In this document: positions 11,534 to 23,500 of the stretch, piece after piece | Layout: each line of letters starts with the position of its first letter | How positions within the stretch are numbered: position 1 is the stretch's first letter | Assembly (NCBI RefSeq): GCF_022539315.1 | Contig: NC_066337.1 | Span: forward strand, 5,049,930 to 5,113,929 | Length of the DNA: 64,000 nt | Source: Serinus canaria | Lineage: Eukaryota; Chordata; Aves; Passeriformes; Fringillidae | Reading direction: 5' to 3' | The notes under the pieces: model-generated | Told to the model about the DNA's origin: nothing | The model's database searches: none | The model's input: only the letters and a program-made list of their open reading frames with translations | Translations under genes and position numbers: made by a program

Positions 11534-14500
11534 CTCCTCCTTCCTGTCCAGCAGCTCGCTCTCGCCGGGGTTCTCGTCGCTGTGAGCTTCCCGAGCATCG
11601 AAGAAATGCTCCCCGCTCTCCTCAGCCCCCAGCCCCTCCAGCTCTGAGCTGGAGCCCTCCAGGTTCGTGCTGTCCATGGGCAAAGTGCCCCTGGCAGGGG
11701 GCTCGGTGCCCCCCAGCTGCATGGCATCCCCCGAGGCCGGGCACCCCGCGGCAGTCCGGGGGCCCTGCCGCTCCTCTCCAGTTCTGCCAAGGGCTCTGTC
11801 CTCTGCAGGCTGCTGCAATTTGCTCTCAGAGGTTGGGATCTGCTGCAGCTCGGTGCCACCCTCTGTCTGGGCTTCCTGGGACACGCTCCTGAACCTGGGC
11901 AGGCGCTGTCTGTCCTCCAGGGTCCCCTTCTCAGCCAGGCCCAGCTGCTGCACCAGGAGTTGCTTCAGCAGCCCCACTGCAAGGACAGAAAAGGGTCAGG
12001 CAACAACTCCACTGTGGGGTGAACAGGGTTTGGGCTCAAAGTGACCAAATGGGCTCAAACTGTGACCCTGGAAGGAGCTCACAGCTGTGCTTACAGCAGG
12101 GGATTCCCACCTCAAGGAAATTGGGAATATTCTGCTCAGGGTTGAAATGACAGCAAAAAAAAATAATAAAAAAAAAAAAGGAAAAAATCTAAGAAGGGAG
12201 TTTGAAGAGATTTTAAGAGACAGAAGTGGGGATGTCCCACAGCCCATCTCCTGAGAAAAGAAGTCCCACAGCCCATCTCCTGAGAGAAATCACATAATTT
12301 CCTGCAGAGACAAAGGGGTTTGATTCAACCATCCCCAAAAAGCTTTAGAGCTCAGGGGTGTTTGAGCAGATTTTGAGGGGGGATGTCCCACAGCCCATCT
12401 CCTGAGAAATCCCATTTGGGAATACTCCAAAGATCAGTGGTGCTGTCAGACTCAGCTGGATCTGCACAGGTTCAGGGATCCGGGATGGTTTTTACACTGT
12501 ACATTAATAAAAACCATAATTAAATGGACAGCACCTGGACTCAATGACCCTTCTGGCTCCTCTCCAGCTCAGGATATTCTGTGAGCTCATCACCTCCCTT
12601 CCTGCTTGCCCAAAATCTGTTTCTATCACAATGGCTGGAAACCCTGCTCGTGCACTAATGGCACCTGACAAATGCAGGCAAGGCTCACAGAGCACAGAAG
12701 GGATTAAAGCAGACACAAAGGTCACCCTCTGACAGAGCTGTGACTCCTTGCTCTTGGATGGAAAAACAGGGATAAAAATAAATGTATTAAAGGCTCCAGC
12801 CTCACTCCTCTGTTTTACCTTACAATGTGTCAGGACAAGTTGGAACTCCTTGGAGAAAACCAAGGAAATTGTCTGCAGAAATGATCCTGAGTGCCTGAAT
12901 TTCACCCTGCACAGGAGCTCACAGCTGTGCTTACTGCAGGGGATTCCCACCTCAAGGAAATTGGGAATATTCCACTCAGGGTTGAAATGATGGCAAAAAA
13001 AAAAAAAAAAAGGAAAAAAAAAATCTAAGAAACATTTTCAATGCAAATTTATGCCTGGTTGAACTTCAACCCACATTCCTTTAGCTCCCAAATTATCCCA
13101 AGCAAACACTTCATAATAGGGACATATTGTTCCAAACAAAAACGTGCTGCTGTCAAGAGCCCCAGATTGTTCCTCCTCACCACAAAATGCTCCTGCAACA
13201 CCCAAAAAAAGCTGTGATGTCACACAGCAGAACTGTCACTCAGCTCAGGCTCCTGTCACAATGTTGGAGAGCTGCTCTTTTAACTCTCAGCACTCAGGAG
13301 ATGCTGCAGGGTCACTCAAAGTGTCCTTCCACACCCCCAGGGCTAAGATTATTTTAGCTGTGGTCTCTTAAAACAAGCACCAAGAATAGCTGTCCAATAT
13401 TCAGAACTAGAAAAGAACTTTAAATCCTCTGAGAAGGAGAATAAATGGAATTAAAGGTCTGAGATAACTCTGAGGCTGCAGAGAACTGTCATTGCTTGGA
13501 CAGAGGGATGGAAAAGGCAACTGGGGCCAAGGATGGGAGAGTTCTGCATTTTGGTAAAAGCAAATATTGCACAGGCTCTTCCCTCCAAGTACAACTGAGG
13601 GACTTTCTGTCCCTTCCAGAGTTGCCAAGGAGAGATCTGTGGATTAATGAATTCACTGGAATTTTAGGGAGTTATATTTAGGAGCTGCACTGCCAGAGCT
13701 GATCCTGCAGGTTGCAGAGCCCTGCCTTCCTCCTATGAAGGGAGAGCAGAGGAAGTGACTGAAAAAAAAAACCTTAAAAACTATTTCAAACAATGATTTA
13801 TCCATCAGGAAAACTTCCCAACACACACAAGTGTTCATGTAATTAATCCCAACCACCTCCCAAGTGCTCAGGAAATCTGAGCCTGGGCTTTGGATAGAAG
13901 TGAGTTTAAAGGATCTTACTAAAAAAAATTTTAAAAAAAGGAAAATTGTATTCTGCAACACAAGCAACCTCTCCAGTTCTGCTCCAGTGCCACAGAATGA
14001 AGGCCAGGGCTGACTGCCTTGTCTTTAAAAACTGCTGACCAGCAGTGGCACTGTGCACCAAGTTCTGCAATGTCATTTTGCCATCAGAGCACTCCGTGGA
14101 TGGCAGAAATTCACCATCAGCCTCATTTGATAGAGAAAAGCCCAGAAAAACAAGGAGATGCCTAAAGCCCAGTCAGACCCAGCCCAGGGAGATGGGAAAT
14201 GGATGGAAATGGACCAACTCCACCCCCAGAGCCCAGCCCAGGGTGGTACTCACAGTTCCTCAGGGCATCCTGTGCCCACTGCCCCTCTGGCACCGAGGCT
14301 GAGCTGCTGGCTGGGTGCTCAAAGCAGCCAGAGGAGTCCTTGAGTGCCAGCTCTGCCTGCTGCACCTTCTCAAACTGCCCCTCAGCCCCCAGCAGCCCTT
14401 CCACCTTGGCCTTCTCAGACATCATGGGGGAAGAGGACTGAGGGTTCAGTATCAAGGGAGACTCCAGGCCCAGATCTTTATCTAGGGGACAAAAAAAAAA

Positions 14501-17500
14501 ACAAAAATTCAGGTGAAACAAAGATGAAAGAAGTGCAGAAAATTCGACTAAAATTCTTCAGCATGGCTTTGGGCCACGTTCTTCCCAGGGTTAAAACAAA
14601 AACTCTCTAGCAGAGAGAGGTGGAAATAATTAAAGATGCATTTCCAAGAGGTTCAGCATCACTTCTCTGTGTGACTTGTAAAGAAATCATCCCTTTGCAG
14701 AAAAATCTCAGAGCTGCCCCAGGATCCCCAATCCCCCAGGACTATGGCTGGGCACACCTGCACTCCCTGGAGTAAATCTCCTGCTCCCTTTCCCTGAATC
14801 CCTGCCTCACCTGGACTCTGCAGGCTGCTGGCAGGAATGTCATGCTGCTCCTTCAGCTTCTGCTGCTCCTCTTCCTCACGCTCCTCTCTGCAGGGAGGGA
14901 AGAACAAACACATCCTTTCAGTCAGCTTCATCTGCAGCAGAATCCATGCTTTGGAGGGCAGATTTTAGGCAGGAAAAGAGATGCTGGAGAGAGAAAAATC
15001 AACTTTTTTTCCTCCTGCAGCTTTACTCACTCGCCAGGGCCGGACTGAGGCAGTGGGATCACTCTTCTGCTACTGCCCATCTTCACAGTTCCTGCCATCT
15101 GAGCTATGAGGTCCTGCCAGCTGCAGCAGAAACAGCAAATAAAACCATGCAGCAAGTGAGACAGAAGGAGCATTTCTCTATTTAATCCTCTTAAACCCAG
15201 CTGATTTTTTCTTTTACCAAAAAGAAATGTCTTTTTTTATGTTTTTTTACGTTCTGTTCCACTCAGTCCCCCCAGGAACAGCCTGAAATCACCTCAGGAG
15301 AAAGCTCAGCTCACCTGGCTGCTCTTCAGCAGATTGAAATGACAGACAGGACCTTATCACTTGTCAGATCAACCACTCAATTGACAGATAAATACATAAA
15401 AAAAGTATTATTTCACACATCACTGAGGGGCATAGATGCACCAACAGGCATGTATCCCACAAACACATCTATCCCTGGCTATTCTTTAGGGGAAAAGAGT
15501 TTCTCCCACTAAAGCTTTTAGCTGTGGAATCCAGTCCCTGCACTGGGGTGTTTTGGATGCCAGAATGTAAATCTGCAAAGATCTCTGGTGCTGCATGAAG
15601 ATGCAGGATTATTTCTGTGTCTGATCTGGCAGTCAGGCCCAAAAAACCAGATTTTTAAGGGTAAATAAAAGCATTTTGGAGGTCAGGAGAGAGTCTGGAG
15701 TGAGCCAGTTGGGAGGGATTATCTGTGGATCCTTCCAAAAGAGACCAGCAGGTTTCCAGTTGAATTTGGAGCAGGAACTCAGGGAGCTGATGGGGTAAAA
15801 GGTCTCTCAGGTCCTACAAAGCCAGCACAGCTGGGACTGAGGCCAGGACTTACACATTCTTCTCTGAGACAGTCTGTGCCACCAGCTCGTAGATGTGAGC
15901 CCCCGTCGCCGACATGGAGATGACGAAGAAAGCTTTGTTATCTGCAGCAACACAGGGAGGGGAACTGAAACTTCCCAAAAAGTTCACAAATTCACTTCCC
16001 AAAAATTCCTACATAACCCCAGCCAAAGCAAGGAAAAAGTCCATGAGATCCCTTTCCAACACTAATACAGAAACACTGACCTTGTCCCATCAAAGAAAAG
16101 TGCCCTCAAAAGGAAAAAACCCATTTGGAAAAAGCTCCATTTCTCCTCTTTTCCCTTCTAATAATTTCCAGAGTGCTTTTCCTCTAACACAATCAGAGTA
16201 CTTTCATTTAGAAGTCTATTTAAAACTCAAGCAAATGCCTATTACTGATGCAAAGGAGTTAAACAGCTCATCCATACTAAGCACGATGTTGGACAACCAA
16301 GAATTAAGCCTACGCAGTTTTCCATGTTCTGCTCTGAAAATCTACACAAAAATCATCTTCCTCAACTGAGCTAATCTTTATTTTTGGCTTCTCTCTTTGC
16401 TTTCTCAGTGGGCTGCACTGACCTGTGGCCACCTGGCGAACCAGCACAGTGTTGAGTTTGATGATGGGGCTGAAGGTGTGCTTGCTGTCAGCTGTGGATG
16501 CCAGGATCTTGCTGTGGCACTTCAGCACCAGTTTGTCATCTTGCTTCTGCAGCAGCACCAGGATGTCCTCCAGCAGCAGAGTGTACAGATCTGCCCAGAA
16601 TGCAAAAAGAGCCCAGAACGAGTTAAAAGATTGCCATCAGAAAGCAGAAAGCTGCATTTCTGATTACTCATGCAGAGGCAGCAATCAGTGCTGTGCCATT
16701 CCAGGCAAAGCTTGCAAATCTTCCTGGTGAAAACTCCAGCAGAAAGCTACAGATGGAACTGGATCAGCTCATGACTGACTGCTGTGTCCCTGCGTGGCCC
16801 TAATGATACTCCAGCACATCTCAGAATTGACAAGAACAATTTAATCAGCTCACAGAAGCACACAGGCATTATTAGAGGGGGCAGTAAGAAGCCTAACTGG
16901 GAGCTGCAGCTTTTCCCTCCTCTCCTTCCCAGCAAAGCCCCCCAGAGCCAGGGGATGGGGGACAGCCCAGACTCACCGATGGTTTTGTCACGATTCACCT
17001 TCCAGGTCAAGGGCCCTTCATGGAGCATTTTTCTCTTTGTTAGATCCAGGTTCTGTCACCAGGGGAAAGAAAAACCATGAAATTCCCATGGAAGCAAGTC
17101 CTGATAAAACACAGGAATGCCAGAGGGACTCCAGTTTGGAGCTAAGCAGCTGAACCCAGACTGGGAAAAGAAACACAGAGCAGGGAACCCAAAATGCTGT
17201 CAGAGATCTGTTTATCACTTTTCCTCTCCCACTGCTCTTTTCCACGTGCCAAGTGCCACAGAGAGGGGAATTCTCCCTCCAAGTCAAGCTCCTGGGGCAT
17301 CAGGAAGTCACCTGTTTCCCAGGAGGAGTTTTTCCAACCCCCCATCTTCAGCTCCAGCATTACAACTGATTAATGCTGCAGCACTCGATTTGCAAGTCAA
17401 GTGTGCCTACAAATTATTTACAAATCATCCCAATGATCTGACAGGCTTTGTAATGTCAATGGATTCTTCAGGCACTTCAGTGCTTGTGACATTTAGATCT

Positions 17501-20500
17501 GCAGGCAAGCAGAAGTGACAATTTTCACAATCCATCCCTTCCAAGTCTCAGAGTCTGCAATCAGTGACAGCGAGATTTCGTGGCTGCCAGAAGTTCTTCC
17601 TTCCTTTGCTGAATGCTTGCAGGTTTATTTGGGGAAGGATACATGACACAGTTTTATAACAAAGTTGGGGTTTTTTAATTCACACTGACTTTGAGGGAGA
17701 TGGGGAAGCAACCAGCAGGTGACCAGCTTCCAAAAAACCTGCAGGGGTTTACAGGAGCCATGAACAGAATATTTTTAATATTGGACTTCAGGATTTATTT
17801 GGCTGTGTGAATCTCCCACGTTTTTGTACAAGCTCTCCTTTCAAAGCCAATCCCACTGTCACACCTCAGGGCTCTCCAAGGCCTCCCCAGCTCCAACAGC
17901 ATCACTAAGAAATGCACTCACATGAGATAAATATCCACAATAATCTCATTATCCATCAGATATCTCTTCTGGGACACAGTGCTTGAGCTTGCAGGCCATA
18001 AAGGTTTGTTGCACTGAGCTGACAAGCTTCATCAGCACCACGATGTGCAGAACTGAGCTGTGAGAGCCACAGAAATCTTCAGGAAGGTGGCAAAACTCAC
18101 ATTTCTGAGACTAACTGTTTTCATTTTCATGCAGAAATATTTATCTCCAAAGACCACTTGGCTGTGCAGCAGGAGAAGCACAGAGTGAAGGACAGGGCTG
18201 CAAACTCCACTCACACAGGGCTGCTTTTAATGCTCCCACTCACCCTGAACTCATCCATCATGGGATCCTCGGACTGCTTCAAGTAGGAGAGGTCGAGTCT
18301 CCGCTGGTAATCCTCCAGGTGCTGCAGGAAATGCAGGGAAATGTCACTGGGAGCAGCACAACTGCCCAGAGTGGAGTGCAGGGAATGCAGGGAAATGTCA
18401 CTTGGAGCAGCAGAGCTGCCCAGAGTGGAGTGCAGGGAATGCAGGGAAATGTCACTTGGAGCAGAACTGCCCAGAGTGGAGTGCAGGGAATGCAGGGAAA
18501 TGTCCCTTGCAGCAGAACTGCCCAGAGTGGAGAGCAGGGAATGCAGGGAAAGGTCCCTTGGAGCAGAACTGCCCAGAGTGGAGTGCAGGATGCAGGGAAT
18601 GTCACTGGAGCACAAGCTGCCCAGAGTGGAGTGCAGGATGCAGGGAATGTCACTGGAGCAGAACTGCCCAGAGTGGAGAGCAGGGAATGCAGGGAAAGGT
18701 CCCTTGGAGCAGCAGAACTGCCCAGAGTGGAGTACAGGGAATGCAGCGAAATGTCCCTTGGAGCAGCACAAGTGCCCAGAGTGGAGTGCAGGGAATGCAG
18801 GGAAATGTCCCTTGGAGCAGCACAAGTGCCCAGAGTGGAGTGCAGGGAATGCAGGGAAATGTCCCTTGGAGCAGCACAAGTGCCCAGAGTGCAGCTGCAC
18901 TGCTGTGCCCAGCCCTGGGGGCTCTCTCTGGCCCTCCCACCTGCTTGTTCTCCGACTCTTTGACAGCCTGGTTGACGTGGTTGAGGATCTGGCGACAGTG
19001 ATCTGCTGCTTTCTTGACTTTCTCCTTCTCCTCAGGCAGCTCTGCAAGAATAACACAAAGTGGGACAGTGCTTCCAGCAGAGGTTTGGCCAGCCAGCCCT
19101 GCAGTGCAGCCTGCTGACTCCAACTGGACAAAGAGGAGTTAAACTCACAGAGGAGTCACCAACAAAAGCACTGCAACAGTGAGAAAAACGAGACTGGTGA
19201 CAGGAGGGAACTGATTGTGACCTGCACATCATGACACATAATGCAATTGTTACTCTCCCTTTTTTAGGGCCTTGTGACAACTACTGACAATCATCTGAGA
19301 GACCTAAAATCCTCATAAAACCCTGAAAAAATCCTTCCTAAGAGTACAGGCACAGGTGAAGCCATCAATTCTCCCCAGCAGCAGCAGCAGCCACACTGAG
19401 AATTCACTTAACAGGAACATCACCCAGTACATCAAAGATAATGGAGTATCACATGCTTTCCTAATTAGGATTAGAGGGAACTTGTAGCTGCAGTCTATTT
19501 TTATGAGTAATGAAATTACCCTGCAGCAGGTATCAGATAGTAAAGCTGGGAAGGCATTTTGTGCTGTTATTTATCACATTTTTACCTGTTGTGCTGGAAG
19601 TATCTTTCAGTGGAACAGATCCTAATTCAACCCCACCCTCTGCAAGAGCATGAGGACATTCTGTGCTGCTTTAGAGGTTTGATAGAGTCACTTATTTCAC
19701 ACTGAATTTCCTTTTTTATTTTCCTAAGGAGGAACCAACACTGGATTTTTCTTTTTATTATTATTATTTTTTACACCTCCTGTGCAGACAGCAGCAGTGA
19801 GGTCGCAATGAAAACAGCCACATAAAATTAAAGTGTTATTTCACACATTTACCTAAAAAACCTGCTGAGATGGGTGCCCAAATCCCAGTGGCAAGGCTTT
19901 ACCTGTGTATTTAGCAATGTTGTCCAGCAGAAGGGGGTATTTAGTCAACCTCTGCATCTCTGTGGGGATGATATCCTTCAGCTGCAGCCTCCGGCACAGG
20001 GGATTGCTCTCAGCATCCTAAATTTCAACAGCACAATATCTGCATTTGTCATTTTTATTAAGGCCATAATTACCTGAACGCACAACATCTATTCATCACT
20101 TACACATCTATTACTTCACTTTCCAGTAATTAAATACAAGACAAGAGATGCCAAGATCTATCACCCAGACAACACATCCCCTCTCCATCTGCAATTACCC
20201 AGAGGAAAAGCTCATCACAGCAGCAGTGCCTTCCTCCCCTCATTACTCCCCACGGGCTTGGGCCCATCCCCAATCCATCTCAGTCAGCAGCTCCCAGGGA
20301 ACACATCAGTTTGGGCTTTCACAGCGCAGCAAAACTCGGGGTATTTGTCAAGATAATCTCCCCTGCACTCCCAGAGCTCCTCCCAGCCTGTGCTAATGGA
20401 GAGAGGGTTCTCCTGCAAAAGCCACGTGCACCCAAAGCCCACCCTGGCAGGCAGAGCAGCTGGGCAGCATCTGTCTGCTGCTCCTGGCACTCTGAGCACT

Positions 20501-23500
20501 CTGCCCCACAGGATTGGCCATCCTCGAGGGAGATGGCACCTCCTGCCTGGGACACTGTGCTGCCCTGCATTCCATCTGTGCTGCCCAGAACCCAGGGCTC
20601 CTCCCTGCAGGAACCATCAGGAGAGATAAATACAGGGCTGGACGTGGTCCCCAGCTGAAGGCACTGCTAGCCATGATGTCACTAATAACTGCCATTAATT
20701 AGCAGAACTTTATGTGGGAGGATTCACTGGGCTGTGCTGAGGTAACTCAAAAGCTGGTGGAGAAAACTCAGAGCTTGGGGGAAAGAAAAAGTCAGAGCTT
20801 AGGGAAAAAACTCAAAAGCCTGGTGGAAAAACCTCAAAAGCCTGGTGGAGAAACTGAGAGCTTAGGGGGAAAAAACTCAAGAGTGTGGTGAAAAACTCAA
20901 AGCCTGGTGGAGAAAACTCAAAGCCTGGTGGAGAAACCTCCAAGCCCTGTGCAAACCCACCTGCACAAAGGTCTGGAAGCGCGAATCCTTCTTCTGGCGG
21001 GACTTGATGACCTCGAGAGCAAAGGGCTGGTTGCTGCAGAAGGTGGCCGTGGCAAGTTTCAGCTTCTCCTCTGCTGCTCCACTAAACTGTGCCAGAAAGC
21101 CAAAAAAGCCAAGTTTAGATAGGCTGGACAGCAGGCAGAGCCACACGGGACTGGGATCACCAGGGAACTAAGGAATTACTGACAGAAGTGAGGAGGCATT
21201 TCTGCTCTGGTTTGAGGCTTTCTCTTCCCAGAGGAGACTTTTACATCTCAAACTCTTCAGTTCTCCTGAATGCAGCCCTCCCACATCACAGAATCCCAGA
21301 CTGGTTGGGTTCAAAGGGATTTTAAAGCTCATCCCCTTCATGGGCAGGGACACTTTACCCCAAAAGATCTTGAGCACTTTCAGGGATGGGGCAGCCAAAT
21401 CTCTCCATAAAGATCTCAGAAGTGGAGCCTGCAGCAGCACTATAAACTCCAAATTTATGCATTCTAAGATTAGAAATCAGTATTTCTAACCATCTTTTAA
21501 CTGCACCGCAGGCAACACCAGGCTCACATTTGAGTGTTCCTGAAATAAATCGTTCCACTACATTTTCCAAAATCCCACTTTCACCTTTATGTACCCAAAG
21601 TACCTTTCTACTCTACCCACACATCTTTAGGATATTATTCTTGTGCCTTAAATGACTCTTGTTCCAGTCAGATGAAAATCCTCTGAGTTCCTCCTGCTTT
21701 CCTTCCCCCTCATCCTCCAGCTCTGTTTTGGCTCCAGAACTCGCAGCCCTTCAGCTCCCATTGCTGGAATTACCTCCTCCCACCTCTGGCTCTCTTGGTC
21801 ATTCCATGACACTTTATTTTCAAATGTAAGAAATATTAAAAGAATTTTACCCAGGAGAGCAAATCTTCCCCAATTTGGCCAATGACAGAAGTCTCGTTCC
21901 TTTTCCTGACAGATTTCATCTGATCGTTCAGTGCCACTGAAAAACAAAGAAAAAAAAGGTAAATTTTATTAATAGTGGTCAAAATGCTGGCTTAATTTTC
22001 AGCACTGAACATAAAAGCTATTCTAGAAGATGAGATTTGAAATAATTTTAATTAGCTAATAAACAATACCCTGCAACTTAATAAATTTAGGATATCTCAT
22101 GAAATGTGATGTAACTCCTTTGCACTTGTGTCTCACCTGGCTTCAAAGGACACCCAAGAATCATCCCAAACTCATCTTTTCTGAGGCTCAATATCAGTTT
22201 TCTATAAACAGGAATAATGCAGAAGCCAGAAAACCACACAACTGATGATTCAGTGGCTGAAATTCCTACAGTGAGCAGTCCCTTCCCTAAACCACGAGGA
22301 AGGGCCACCCCTCAGAAACAAAGACATCGATCTCCATCAATGTTTTCTGCTCTCCTCAGGAGCAGTTGTACCATCCCACACCCCAGCCCATAAAGCTCAC
22401 TGCTCCTTTTATCAAGCCTGAATTAACAAAGAAAAGGAAAACTGGACACAATATTCCTCATCAAAACATCTCTGTGGATCAGAGATGGAACAACTGTGAG
22501 CAAAAGCAAGCCCAGGGCAGTGTTGAAGAATTCTGCTCCATCTCAAGCATTGGGTGAAGCTGCCTCATGTCCCACCACCTCTCAGAAACAAAGACATCAA
22601 TCTCCATCAATGTTTTCTGCTCTCCTCAGGAGCAGTTGTACTATCCCACACCCCAGCCCATAAATCTCACTGCTCCCTTCATCAAGCCTGAATCAGCACA
22701 GGAAAGGAAAACTGGACACAATATTCCTGATCAAAATATCTCTGTGAATCAGAGATGGAACAACTGTGAGCAAAAGCAAGCCCAGGGCAGTGTTGAAGAA
22801 TTCCTGAAGAATTCTGCTCCATCTCAAGCACTGGGTGAAGCTGCCTCGTGTCTCAGGGTCCCTTTGCTTCCATTTTTCAGCCACTGGAAGCCCAAATTCC
22901 AGCGTCCAGCCGCTCCTACCATGCAGCCCAAGGATGTCCTCCAGGTTGGAGAAGATTTTCCTCTTGTCACTGGAGCTGAGGATGCCCTCCCTGGTGACCC
23001 TCTGGTAGAAGACGTTGTGCAGGACCTTCAGCGTGCGCACGTGGGCTCGCTCCGTGTAGAAGAGCTCTGGGGAGACAGGGAGAGCAGGAGTGCAGCTGTG
23101 CAGCCACAGGGGAGCTCAGAGCAGGGCCCTCAGCAGCCCTTCCCTCCCTGGTCCCCATTCCAGGCCCTGCTGGAATTCCATGTCTGAAAATTCCATCGTT
23201 TACCCCGAACCAGCAGCTCTGAGCTCACAAATCCACGCAGGGGCTTCTGCAGGAGCTGCAACTCAAATCTGCTGAAGTTTGGGAGCAGCATTTCCATCCC
23301 CTGCTTCCCAAAAAAAACCCCAAGCTTGTCTTGTTTTCTTTTACAGAACACATTCAAAACCTGACCTTTCAGTGCCTTAATATTTAATAATCACTTGATA
23401 TTGTTTATTTTTCCTCTAAGGATTGGATCAATCTCACCTCAGGTTCTTTCCCAGAAACAAGCAGGGGTTTCACACCTAAGAACTCTTCAAACCAAAAGTT

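Noticed and set aside
18211..19131. 306-codon minus open frame with LHSGHLCCSKG-type repeats
   Set aside because: The repeats are the intron 30 minisatellite read through; the real exons 30 and 31 at either end are in different frames relative to it.
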